Origin: SZUA-318 sp964412015 | Lineage (GTDB): Bacteria > Gemmatimonadota > Gemmatimonadetes > Longimicrobiales > Gaopeijiaceae | DNA length: 64,000 nucleotides | Direction: 5' to 3' | Assembly: GCA_964412015.1 (NCBI GenBank) | Contig: CAYPMO010000010.1 | Coordinates: forward strand, 16,536-80,535 | Part shown: positions 1-7,137 of the stretch, in pieces | Layout of the letters: each line of letters starts with the position of its first letter | Position numbering within the stretch: the first letter of the stretch is position 1 | Notes under the pieces: model-generated | The model's database searches: none | The model's input: the letters and a program-made list of their open reading frames with translations, nothing else | Told to the model about the DNA's origin: nothing | Translations under genes and position numbers: made by a program

Positions 1-1510
1 ACGGCTGGGGCCGGAAATCGGCCTTGGATCCGTCTCCCCGGAGGTACGCGGCGCTCGCGTTCCCGGAGATCACGGCGTACGTGATTCCGTTGCCCGTCCG
101 GGCCGTGAGGAGGTCGCCGGGCTGGCTCGAGGGATCGTCGGTGCCGTGGAAGGGCACCAGCATGCGGCGCGTCGGCGTGGCTGCGTCCGCGCGCCAGTAG
201 GCCAACCCCGCCTTCCCGCCCTTCGAGACCTCGGCGAAGAGGTGGGCGCCGTCCCGGGACCACTCGGCCGAGCGGATGGGGTCGTCGCTGGACGCCACCA
301 CGGTGGCCTGGTCCAGGTCGAACGGCACCGTGGCCAGCATCACGCGGTCGGGCCGCGGCGCGTCGTCGGCGGCGGCCGTGTCCCCGGGCTCGCGCCACAG
401 GAAGGCGATTCCGGCCCCGTCGGGGCGCCACGCGAAGGCCCGGGGGTCGTCGCCACCTCCGTCACCGCCACCGTCGACGGCACCACGGGTACGCCCCTCC
501 CGCAGGGGCGTCTCCTCCAGGGTGCGCACCACGTTCCCCTGGCGGTCCAGGACGGCGGTCGTGCGGGGGAAGCCTCGGTAGCTGGTGACATAGGAGAACG
601 GGCGCTCCATCCAGGTGGCCATGACGTGGGCGCCGTCGGGGCTCACCGAGACGGACTCGTACATCCTCGGAGGGCCGAGGGGAACGGGGCGGCGGCCGGG
701 AGACAGTTCAGCCAACTGGCTCTTCGTGTAGAACTCGAAGAGCATCTCGTCGTGCGGATCCTGGAGGAGGTACGGATAGGTGGGATTCCGCACGGCCTCG
801 GGGCGCGTGCGCCGGACCTTGGGCCCGGTGGGAACGCGGCTCCTGGGCGGCTCCGGGCCCCGATCCGCAGGAACCAGGAGCGTGAGGATCGTGCCTCGAG
901 GCGTCCACTGGAGCATCACGGAGGGCCGGGTGCCCTGGCCGTTGGCGCTGGTCCCCGCGGTGGCCAGGACCCGGGCGTCGCTCCACCGGCGGGTGCGGCC
1001 GTTGGACGGGTCGGCCGTCCACACCTCGGTGTGAGTGGGGAGGTGGGCCAGGAACGCCATCTGGTCCCCGTCGGGGGACCAGGTGAAGTCACTGGCGAAG
1101 GAGCCCTCCGGAAGGTCCACGTCCACCGCACGGCGACCGCTCAGGGAATAGAACTGGACGTCGTGGATCCCGTAGGTGTCCAGGTGCCAGAGCCGGTCGG
1201 TCCGGGGCCGGATCTCCATCTCCGCTAGCCGATACGTCTCCTTGGACATGAGGGCCAGCGTGGACAGCTCGGTGCTCTTCACGATCAGGAAGTGGTCGCC
1301 ATCGGGTGAGAGGTAGTTCAGCGTGGCGAAGTTCTTGTCCGTTGCGAAGACCCGCCGGACGCCCTCCGGGGGAAGGGTGTACGCGTCGTGGTCGGGGTTC
1401 TCGGTGACGGCCGTTTGGGCCGCCAGGGGTGCGGTGGTCGAAAGAAGGACGGCGCCGACGAGGACGGCGACCGACAAGGTCCGCCAACGGGAAGGAACGA
1501 GAGAGAGCAC
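1..1510 (-). CDS. Secreted S9-type (prolyl oligopeptidase-like) protein, N-terminal part
   Basis: Partial gene: 503 codons are visible and the reading frame runs off the left edge. The GTG start follows a GGAGG ribosome site. The N-terminus is a signal peptide: basic residues, a hydrophobic stretch LSVAVLVGAVLLS, and a cleavage region ending LAAQ near residue 32. The rest has repeated beta-propeller-like motifs of the 'SPDGDHF', 'SPDGAHVMATW' and 'SRDGAHLFAEV' type, as in the propeller of S9 peptidases and TolB-like proteins. The catalytic Ser-Asp-His domain would lie beyond the window, so peptidase activity is inferred, not seen. It is divergent from the NifX-MinD operon. Confidence 0.8.
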   Translation of the reverse strand, partial: MLSLVPSRWRTLSVAVLVGAVLLSTTAPLAAQTAVTENPDHDAYTLPPEGVRRVFATDKNFATLNYLSPDGDHFLIVKSTELSTLALMSKETYRLAEMEIRPRTDRLWHLDTYGIHDVQFYSLSGRRAVDVDLPEGSFASDFTWSPDGDQMAFLAHLPTHTEVWTADPSNGRTRRWSDARVLATAGTSANGQGTRPSVMLQWTPRGTILTLLVPADRGPEPPRSRVPTGPKVRRTRPEAVRNPTYPYLLQDPHDEMLFEFYTKSQLAELSPGRRPVPLGPPRMYESVSVSPDGAHVMATWMERPFSYVTSYRGFPRTTAVLDRQGNVVRTLEETPLREGRTRGAVDGGGDGGGDDPRAFAWRPDGAGIAFLWREPGDTAAADDAPRPDRVMLATVPFDLDQATVVASSDDPIRSAEWSRDGAHLFAEVSKGGKAGLAYWRADAATPTRRMLVPFHGTDDPSSQPGDLLTARTGNGITYAVISGNASAAYLRGDGSKADFRPQP

Positions 1511-1656
1511 GATGCCTCCAACGGCTGTCCGGGTGGGGTGACGGACCAAGCTTGGGCAGAGTGGACGCCTGGCGCCAGTAAGAGCCGGGATAGGCTGCGG
1601 GATCCTCCCGGCAGATCTCGGAGCCCATGCGTACGCGTCAGTATGTCACCGGTGAG

Positions 1657-1686
1657 ATTGTCTCTGGCGGTGTCTATTACCGTCAA
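1657..1686 (-). promoter_or_regulatory. Sigma70-like promoter for the S9-type gene
   Basis: On the minus strand, a -35 box TTGACG (1686-1681) and a -10 box GACAAT (1662-1657) are separated by 18 bases. Transcription would start near 1650, leaving a leader of about 140 bases before the GTG at 1510. Boxes were assigned by eye. Confidence 0.4.
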
Positions 1687-1691
1687 TGTCA

Positions 1692-1728
1692 GGGGTAATG
1701 CCGATGCCTTCCGGATCGGCACTACCCC
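1692..1728. other. Long imperfect palindrome / hairpin in the divergent intergenic region
   Basis: GGGGTA, A, TGCCGAT, a 9-base loop, ATCGGCA, C, TACCCC: 13 paired bases with one A/C mismatch. It lies between the two divergent promoters and has no following T-run on either strand, so it does not look like an intrinsic terminator. It could be an operator or a structured leader. Confidence 0.6.
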
Positions 1729-1754
1729 GTCTGTGTTTGTCTTGGAGTATCTGC

Positions 1755-1772
1755 TATACTAATGAGTATGTC
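1755..1772 (+). promoter_or_regulatory. Operator-promoter element shared with the radical SAM locus (copy A)
   Basis: The sequence TATACTAATGAGTATGTC holds the palindrome ATACT-AATG-AGTAT (1756-1769). An additional AGTAT lies at 1746-1750, so AGTAT, ATACT and AGTAT arms alternate. TATACT is also a good -10 hexamer, although no convincing -35 is visible. The 18 bases differ at only two positions from the element at 55410-55427, and the palindrome is matched at 55287-55300. It lies 100 bases before the NifX-like gene. I infer that it is the binding site of one or both TetR paralogues. Confidence 0.65.
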
Positions 1773-1857
1773 CCAGCGGCTCCGTGAGACGGGGGCATTT
1801 GGCGTCTTCCGTAAAGATCCTTCGAGCCGCGCAGCAATGGTCGCACACACACGGTGA
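1768..1857 (+). CDS. Possible 29-residue leader ORF
   Basis: An ATG inside the shared operator element opens a 29-codon frame (MSQRLRETG...) ending 14 bases before the NifX-like start. If transcription starts about 7 bases after the TATACT box, as supposed for the paired element at 55410, the ORF would be leaderless. There is no ribosome site and no recognisable product. It may be chance. Confidence 0.2.
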   Translation: MSQRLRETGAFGVFRKDPSSRAAMVAHTR

Positions 1858-1871
1858 GGAGTGCGCGGAGC

Positions 1872-2318
1872 ATGAAGAAGATCGCGGTTCCGGTGGAGTC
1901 GCCGGATCTGGATGCCGAGGTGGGAAGCCGCTTCGGCCGTACCGGGTATTTTCTTCTGGTCGACCCGGCAACCATGGCTTGGAGCGCTGCGGAGAATGCC
2001 GCCCGTGACGCGGGCGGCGGGGCGGGTCCGCAGACGGCGCAGTTCCTGGCAGAGCATGGGGTGGACGGCGTCATCGCCGTGGAGTTCGGGCCGAACGCGG
2101 ACGAGGCCCTGAGGATGGCGGGCATCCCCATGTACCATTGCGATCGGGGTACGACCGTGAGGGACGCGGTGGAGCGCCTCGGCAAGGGGGAGCTCCCCCA
2201 ACCCGAGCGACAATCCGCTGGCGGTGGCGGCTGGGTGGGGGGGATGCGGGGCCGGGGCGGCGGCCGAGGCCGAGGCCGGGGGCGGGGATGGGGCGGCAGG
2301 GGCGGTCGCGGCCGATGA
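1872..2318 (+). CDS. NifX/NifB-like dinitrogenase iron-molybdenum cofactor domain protein with RGG-like tail
   Basis: A 148-residue protein. Residues 1-115 match the COG1433 fold (MKKIAVPVES..., 'GSRFGRTGYFLLVD', 'QFLAEHGVDGVIA'), which in NifX, NafY and NifB binds iron-sulfur precursors of the nitrogenase cofactor. Stand-alone members are common in anaerobes and uncharacterised. The last 32 residues are almost only Gly, Arg and Trp, an RGG-type tail. The ATG at 1872 was chosen because it follows AGGAG/CGGAG and matches the family start. The stop overlaps the next start (ATGA at 2315-2318), so this gene and the two MinD-type ATPases are translationally coupled. Confidence 0.85.
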   Translation: MKKIAVPVESPDLDAEVGSRFGRTGYFLLVDPATMAWSAAENAARDAGGGAGPQTAQFLAEHGVDGVIAVEFGPNADEALRMAGIPMYHCDRGTTVRDAVERLGKGELPQPERQSAGGGGWVGGMRGRGGGRGRGRGRGWGGRGGRGR

Positions 2319-3241
2319 GGGTAGCCGTAGCCAGCGGAAAGGGGGGTACCGGCAAGACGACGGTCGCCGTCAGCCTCGCGCTGAGCCTCGTGGACGACGG
2401 CGAGCGGGAGAGCGAGACGGGGAATGCACCCCGGCCCCTGCTGTTGGACTGCGACGTGGAAGCGCCGGATGCTCACCTCTTCCTCCACCCCGAGGTGGAG
2501 AGATCCGTGGCGGCGTCCGTCCCGGTCCCACGGATCGACCAGGATCGGTGCACGCTCTGCGGCGCTTGTGTCGATGTGTGCGTGTACAATGCCCTCGCCG
2601 TGCTGGGTGGCGAGGTGAGGCTCTTTCCCGAGCTCTGCCACGGTTGCGGCAGCTGCCTTCTCGCGTGCCCCGAAGACGCGATCACCGAGGTCTCTCGGGA
2701 AGTCGGACTCCTCGAGGAGGGGAACGGCGCGGGCGTGCGACTCGCGCAGGGCATCCTGAACGTCGGCGAGGTCATGGCTGTCCCGGTGATCCGCCAATTG
2801 AAGGACTGGGTACCGGCCGGTCCGGATCGGGTGACGATCCTGGATGCACCACCGGGCACGTCGTGCCCGGTGGTGGAGACGGTGCGAGGTTCGGACTTCG
2901 TCATCCTGGTGACCGAGCCGACGCCGTTCGGGATGCATGACCTCGCGCTGGCCGTCGAGGTCCTGCGGGAGCTCGGGCTCCCGATGGGGGTGGTGCTGAA
3001 CCGGGACTCGGGTGCCCACGGAGAGCTGGAGAAGTTCTGTGAGGTGGAGCGGTTGCCGATCTTGCTCAGGATCCCCTTCGAGAGGGCGATCGCGGAGACC
3101 ATCGCGAGGGGAGGTACGCTCCTGGACGTGCACCCGGACTACGCGGTGCGCCTGCGAAAGATGATGGCGTTCATCAAGGATGCCGTGACCGTCGTTCCCG
3201 TGGCGGTTCCTGGACCGGTGGCAGGAGACGGACGGTCATGA
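2315..3241 (+). CDS. MinD-superfamily ATPase with inserted 2[4Fe-4S] ferredoxin domain (first copy)
   Basis: 308 residues. A deviant Walker A (SGKGGTGKTT, residues 7-16) marks the MinD/Mrp/NifH P-loop family. After residue 70 an eight-cysteine ferredoxin is inserted: Cys79, 82, 85, 89 and Cys108, 111, 114, 118. The ATPase fold then resumes ('ILDAPPGTSCPVVE', 'VTEPTPFGMHDL'). Proteins of this architecture (COG1149) occur in tandem in anaerobes beside NifX-like genes; the reaction is unknown, and a role in loading or transferring Fe-S units or electrons is inferred. The start overlaps the upstream stop and the stop overlaps the next start, both as ATGA. Confidence 0.9.
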   Translation: MRVAVASGKGGTGKTTVAVSLALSLVDDGERESETGNAPRPLLLDCDVEAPDAHLFLHPEVERSVAASVPVPRIDQDRCTLCGACVDVCVYNALAVLGGEVRLFPELCHGCGSCLLACPEDAITEVSREVGLLEEGNGAGVRLAQGILNVGEVMAVPVIRQLKDWVPAGPDRVTILDAPPGTSCPVVETVRGSDFVILVTEPTPFGMHDLALAVEVLRELGLPMGVVLNRDSGAHGELEKFCEVERLPILLRIPFERAIAETIARGGTLLDVHPDYAVRLRKMMAFIKDAVTVVPVAVPGPVAGDGRS

Positions 3242-4152
3242 AGCAGATCGTGGTGCTGAGCGGAAAGGGGGGCACGGGCAAGACGGTAGTGACGGCTGCC
3301 TTCGCCCACCTCGCCCACCGCGGCGACGAACCGACCGGAGCGGTGTTCGTGGACGCGGATGTGGACGCATCCAACCTCGAGATCCTGATCGGGCGACGGC
3401 GCATGGAGGAGCACGAGTTCACGGGTCCGTCTATCGCCGTGGTGCAGCCGGAGCTGTGCACCGGGTGCGGGATCTGCCAGGAGGTGTGTCGTTTCGGGGC
3501 CGTGCACGTCGACGGGGATGGCTCGAGCTATCACGTCGACGCCCTGGCCTGCGAGGGCTGTGCGGCCTGCTTCCATCAGTGTCCGGATCGGGCCATCGTG
3601 CTCGTGCCCCAGCTCGCCGGGCACTGGTACCGGTCCGAGAGCTACGACGCCGCGCCGTTCTTCCACGCGCGGCTGCGTCCGGCTCAGGAGAACTCGGGCA
3701 AGCTGGTGACCTTGATCAAGGAACGGGCCGCGAAGGCGGCGGCCGACGGCGGCTATCCGCTGATGGTGACGGACGGTCCTCCGGGGATCGCTTGTCCGGC
3801 CATCGCCGCCGCCGCGGGGGCGGATCTGGGCCTGGTGGTCACGGAGCCCACCGTGGCCGGCCTGCAGGATCTGGAACGGGCCGTGGAGATGCTGGCTCAC
3901 TTCCGGGTGAGGACGGTGGCCTGCGTCAACAAGAGCGATCTGCATCCGGCCGGGACGCGCGCCATCGAGGACGGATGCCGCAGCCTGGGAGTGGACGTGC
4001 TCGCCCCGATTCCGTTCGACGAAGCCGTGCCCCGCACGATGGCCGAACGACGCCCCGTGACCGACATGGCTCCGGATGCGGACGCGAGCCGTGCTCTCGT
4101 GAGGCTCTGGTCGGACGTACGCGCCGTCCTGGAGGATGTCGAGCGGCACTGA
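3238..4152 (+). CDS. MinD-superfamily ATPase with inserted 2[4Fe-4S] ferredoxin domain (second copy)
   Basis: 304 residues, paralogous to the gene before it. Walker A is SGKGGTGKTV (residues 8-17). The inserted ferredoxin cysteines are 74, 77, 80, 84 and 105, 108, 111, 115. The C-terminal half carries the switch-like 'VTDGPPGIACPAI' and 'VVTEPTVAGLQDLERA'. Such tandem pairs may act as a heterodimer, which is inferred from their constant pairing. It is coupled to the upstream gene by ATGA at 3238-3241 and converges on the TetR gene, with 13 bases between the stops. Confidence 0.9.
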   Translation: MKQIVVLSGKGGTGKTVVTAAFAHLAHRGDEPTGAVFVDADVDASNLEILIGRRRMEEHEFTGPSIAVVQPELCTGCGICQEVCRFGAVHVDGDGSSYHVDALACEGCAACFHQCPDRAIVLVPQLAGHWYRSESYDAAPFFHARLRPAQENSGKLVTLIKERAAKAAADGGYPLMVTDGPPGIACPAIAAAAGADLGLVVTEPTVAGLQDLERAVEMLAHFRVRTVACVNKSDLHPAGTRAIEDGCRSLGVDVLAPIPFDEAVPRTMAERRPVTDMAPDADASRALVRLWSDVRAVLEDVERH

Positions 4153-4165
4153 CCCGCGACGTCGT

Positions 4166-4828
4166 CTAGGGCGTCGGCATCCGAGGCTGGTTGTGCGTCA
4201 CCGTGAGGCCGTGGACGAACAGGTCGACTCCCGAGTCGAAGATCCTGTCCAGGTCACAGGGGGCGAGATCCTGTAGGCCGGAGTGCACTTGCAGGGCACC
4301 CTGCAGCATGAGCCCGGACACGGCCAACCGGCCGGCCACCTCCGGGTCCACGCCGGGCTGGAATTCTCCGTTCCGCACGCCCTCCTCGATCAGCCGACGT
4401 ACGACGGACCAGCCTTGGATCGGTCCCTCCTCGGCCCACATCCGGAACAGGGCGGGGAACTCGACCCCCGCCTCGCCGAACATGAGACGGAACGTATGCC
4501 CCCACGTCGGGTTGAGCACGTGCTGCCACAAGCGCCTGAGGACGAGTCGGATCTTCGTGGATGCCGGCGCCCGTTGCTGGGCGAGTTCCCGCTCGATCTC
4601 GCCGAAGATGGCTCGATGCCGGTGCTTCAGGGCCTGACGGAGGAGGTCCTCCTTGCCTTCGAAGTGGTAGTAGATGGCTCCCTTCGTCACGCCGGCCTCC
4701 TCGGCTACCTCCTCGAGTCTGGTAGCGCGATAACCCCGGGTGGCGAAGACCCGGAAGGCCGCCTCCAGGAGAGCTTCCGGCGGCGACGGTCGTTCGCCCG
4801 CGTGTGCGGGCCGAGGCCGTTTGTTCAT
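4166..4828 (-). CDS. TetR/AcrR-family repressor, paralogue 1
   Basis: 220 residues. The N-terminal helix-turn-helix is clear ('AAFRVFATRGYRATRLEEVA', then 'AGVTKGAIYYHFEGKEDLL'). The rest is a helical ligand domain ending 'DLFVHGLTVTH'. It is about 70% identical by eye to the protein at 55423-56067 over the first 65 residues and stays alike to the end, including 'EFPALFRMWAE' and 'DRIFDSG'. The ATG at 4828 gives the same N-terminal length as the paralogue. A GATACT box (4845-4840, minus) lies 11 bases before the ATG, so the leader would be very short. It most likely controls the adjacent NifX-MinD operon and itself. Confidence 0.9.
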   Translation of the reverse strand: MNKRPRPAHAGERPSPPEALLEAAFRVFATRGYRATRLEEVAEEAGVTKGAIYYHFEGKEDLLRQALKHRHRAIFGEIERELAQQRAPASTKIRLVLRRLWQHVLNPTWGHTFRLMFGEAGVEFPALFRMWAEEGPIQGWSVVRRLIEEGVRNGEFQPGVDPEVAGRLAVSGLMLQGALQVHSGLQDLAPCDLDRIFDSGVDLFVHGLTVTHNQPRMPTP

Positions 4829-4991
4829 GCTGATGGTCGAGTATCCCGGTTGCGGTGGTCGGAGCGTTCCAAGGAATCGAAGAACGCATCGCGCAGCGGT
4901 CGCGGTGGAATACCGGTGAGTGTAGTCCCCCCGATGCCCGCGTGTCGAATTTCGCAACATACGCAGCGCCGACATCCACCACAATCGTTTG

Positions 4992-5006
4992 CGTTGCGAC
5001 TCAACG
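4992..5006. promoter_or_regulatory. Inverted repeat in the TetR / S15 intergenic region
   Basis: CGTTG-CGACT-CAACG: five-base arms and a five-base spacer, between TetR paralogue 1 and the radical SAM remnant. A possible operator; no second copy was seen. Confidence 0.3.
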
Positions 5007-5035
5007 TAACGCGTGATATCCTTTGCCCGCGGCAC

Positions 5036-5049
5036 ATACTCACCAGTGC
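5036..5049 (+). promoter_or_regulatory. Degenerate copy of the shared operator element
   Basis: ATACT-CACC-AGTGC keeps 10 of 14 positions of ATACTCATGAGTAT. It lies 52 bases before the TTG start of the radical SAM remnant, comparable in placement to the intact copies. By itself the match is weak. Confidence 0.35.
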
Positions 5050-5100
5050 AGTCAGCGCCGGACACGGCACGAGGACGCACGTCGGCGACGGAGGGCCCCC

Positions 5101-5136
5101 TTGATCACGTTCGGCCCGGTCCCTTCCCGACGGCGA
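5101..5136 (+). pseudogene. Remnant of a COG0731-type radical SAM gene (N-terminus only)
   Basis: A GGAGG site is followed 7 bases later by TTG and the codons for LITFGPVPSRRR. This is the invariant opening of the radical SAM family present twice at 51603-55294 ('TTFGPVPSRRFGRSL' and 'MLAFGPVLSRRFGRSL'). The similarity then ends abruptly and no CxxxCxxC motif follows, so nearly the whole gene is gone. Divergent placement next to TetR paralogue 1 mirrors the intact TetR/radical SAM pair at 54218-56067. The frame continues without a stop into the S15 hydrolase. Confidence 0.55.
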
Positions 5137-5220
5137 CTTCCTGCGGGCGATGGCTCGGTCGGCCGATCGGGCGGCCCGTGGGGCCGGGAGGCGGGCTCCG
5201 CAGGTTCGAGGTGCGAATCG

Positions 5221-7080
5221 GTGATTTCGGGGATGCGCGCACCGGCGTCGTGGGCTCTGGGTCTGGTCCTCCTCGTGTGCGCTCCCTGCCCCCTTTCGGC
5301 CCAGGACGCGCCCTACGATGCCGTTCGCTTCGCCGAGGACGTCATGATCCCGATGCGGGACGGCGTCAGGCTGGCCACCGACATCTACCGTCCCACAAGG
5401 GAGGGAGCGCCCGTTGCGGAGCGGCTCCCCGTTCTCCTGCAGCGCACGCCGTACGGGAAGGAAGGTCGCGGTCTGGTGGAGCGCGCGATGTGGTTCGCGC
5501 GGCGCGGGTACGTGGTGGCGCTTCAGGACCTGAGGGGTCGCTACGAGTCCGAGGGTACGTTCCGGAAGTACGACGACGTCACCGCGCCGGACGGCTACGA
5601 CACCGTGGAGTGGCTCGCGCGGCTCCCCTACGCCGATGGGCAGGTCGGCATGTGGGGCACTTCGTACGGGGCGCATACGCAGGCCGACGCGGCGAAGACG
5701 AACCCGCCGGGTCTCGAGGCGCTCCTGCTCAACTTCGGCGGCCTCTCGAACGGATGGAGGGTGAAGATCCGCAACCACGGGGCCTTCGAGCTGGCGCAGC
5801 AGATGGGGTGGGCCTTCAGCGAGGCCGGGGCGAACGACCCCGAGGTCGCTGCCGCCCTGGCCGTGGAGCCCGTCGAGAAGTGGTTCGCGGCGACCCCGCT
5901 GCGCCGGGGACTATCCCCGCTCGCGCTGGCTCCGGACTTCGAGGCGTACTTCTTCGAGGAGATGACGCACGCCGACTACGACGACTACTGGAAGGGGCTC
6001 GGAAAGAACTGGAGCGAGCACTACGCAGAGACCGCCGACATCCCGATGATGCACGTCGGGGGCTGGTACGACTCCTACTGCGGGAGCACGATCGAGAACT
6101 GGGTCGCGCTCTCGTCCCTGAAGCGGTCGCCCATCACGCTCCTCGTGGGCCCCTGGGTGCACGGCGGCAACGCCCGTTCCGCCGCGGGCGACGTCGAGTT
6201 CGGCCCGGAGGCCGCCATGCGGGACTTCGCGACGGACATGCACCTCCAGTGGTTCGACCACCACCTGAAGGGGAAGGCCACGCCGGTGGGGACGTGGCCC
6301 CCGATCCGCCTGTTCGTCATGGGTACGGGCGACGGGCACAGGGACGCGAACGGCCGCATCCATCACGGAGGGTACTGGCGGGAGGCCATAACCTGGCCTC
6401 TCCCGGGCACGAGCCCGACCCGCTACTACCTCCACGCCGACGGCAGCCTCGGCACCGTGGCTCCGGTCGGGGACGCGCCTCCCACCACGTACACCTACGA
6501 CCCGCGGAACCCGGTGCCCACCGTCGGAGGAGCGTTTTCCGGGGCGCTGAAGAACGGCGCGTACGACCAGCGCGATCCCGAGCCTCCGTACCTGCCCCTG
6601 AGCGCCCGGGCCGACGTCGCGGTCTTCCAGACGGAGCCGCTGGAGGAGGACGTCGAGGTCGTCGGCCCCATCACCGTCCACCTGTTCGCCTCGTCGTCCG
6701 CCGTGGACACCGACGTTACGGCGAAGCTCGTCGATGTGTATCCGCCGAGCGAGGACTTCCCGACCGGATTCGCCCTGAACCTCACCGACGGGATCATCCG
6801 GGCCCGATACCGCGACGCTCCGGAGCGAGCGGAGCTCATGACGCCGGGACGGATCTACGAGCTGGTCGTCGAGCCGTTCCCCACGGCCAACCTGTTCAAG
6901 AAGGGTCACAGGATCCGCGTGGACATCTCGAGCAGCAACTTCCCGCGCTTCGACCTCAACCCGAACACGGGGGAGCCGCTCGGCGCCAGCCGCCGCACGA
7001 TCCCCGCGGACAACTCCATCCACCACGACGCCGGCCACGCCTCGTACATCCTCCTTCCCGTGGTGATTTCAGGGCACTGA
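5221..7080 (+). CDS. Secreted CocE/NonD-type S15 hydrolase
   Basis: 619 residues from a GTG preceded by GAGGT; an ATG at 5233 is the alternative. The signal peptide (residues 5-28) ends PLSAQ. The alpha/beta-hydrolase domain shows the nucleophile motif GTSYG (Ser148), 'GGWYDSY' with the likely catalytic Asp, and 'GPWVHGG' with the likely catalytic His. The C-terminal third is the jelly-roll domain of X-Pro dipeptidyl-peptidase/cocaine esterase relatives ('FKKGHRIRVDISSSNFPRFD'). The substrate is probably a peptide or acyl ester outside the cytoplasm. The frame is also open back to the TTG at 5101 of the radical SAM remnant, so a longer fused product is possible but would bury the signal peptide. 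Confidence 0.9.
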   Translation: MISGMRAPASWALGLVLLVCAPCPLSAQDAPYDAVRFAEDVMIPMRDGVRLATDIYRPTREGAPVAERLPVLLQRTPYGKEGRGLVERAMWFARRGYVVALQDLRGRYESEGTFRKYDDVTAPDGYDTVEWLARLPYADGQVGMWGTSYGAHTQADAAKTNPPGLEALLLNFGGLSNGWRVKIRNHGAFELAQQMGWAFSEAGANDPEVAAALAVEPVEKWFAATPLRRGLSPLALAPDFEAYFFEEMTHADYDDYWKGLGKNWSEHYAETADIPMMHVGGWYDSYCGSTIENWVALSSLKRSPITLLVGPWVHGGNARSAAGDVEFGPEAAMRDFATDMHLQWFDHHLKGKATPVGTWPPIRLFVMGTGDGHRDANGRIHHGGYWREAITWPLPGTSPTRYYLHADGSLGTVAPVGDAPPTTYTYDPRNPVPTVGGAFSGALKNGAYDQRDPEPPYLPLSARADVAVFQTEPLEEDVEVVGPITVHLFASSSAVDTDVTAKLVDVYPPSEDFPTGFALNLTDGIIRARYRDAPERAELMTPGRIYELVVEPFPTANLFKKGHRIRVDISSSNFPRFDLNPNTGEPLGASRRTIPADNSIHHDAGHASYILLPVVISGH

Positions 7081-7137
7081 ATCCGGGTACCGCCATGACC
7101 GGCGGCGGAGGCGGTTCCTCGCCCGTGCCGCCCCGCC

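Noticed and set aside
1640..1647. AGTATGTC half-site near the S9 promoter
   Set aside because: Only half of the element is present and no ATACT arm precedes it; too short to call.
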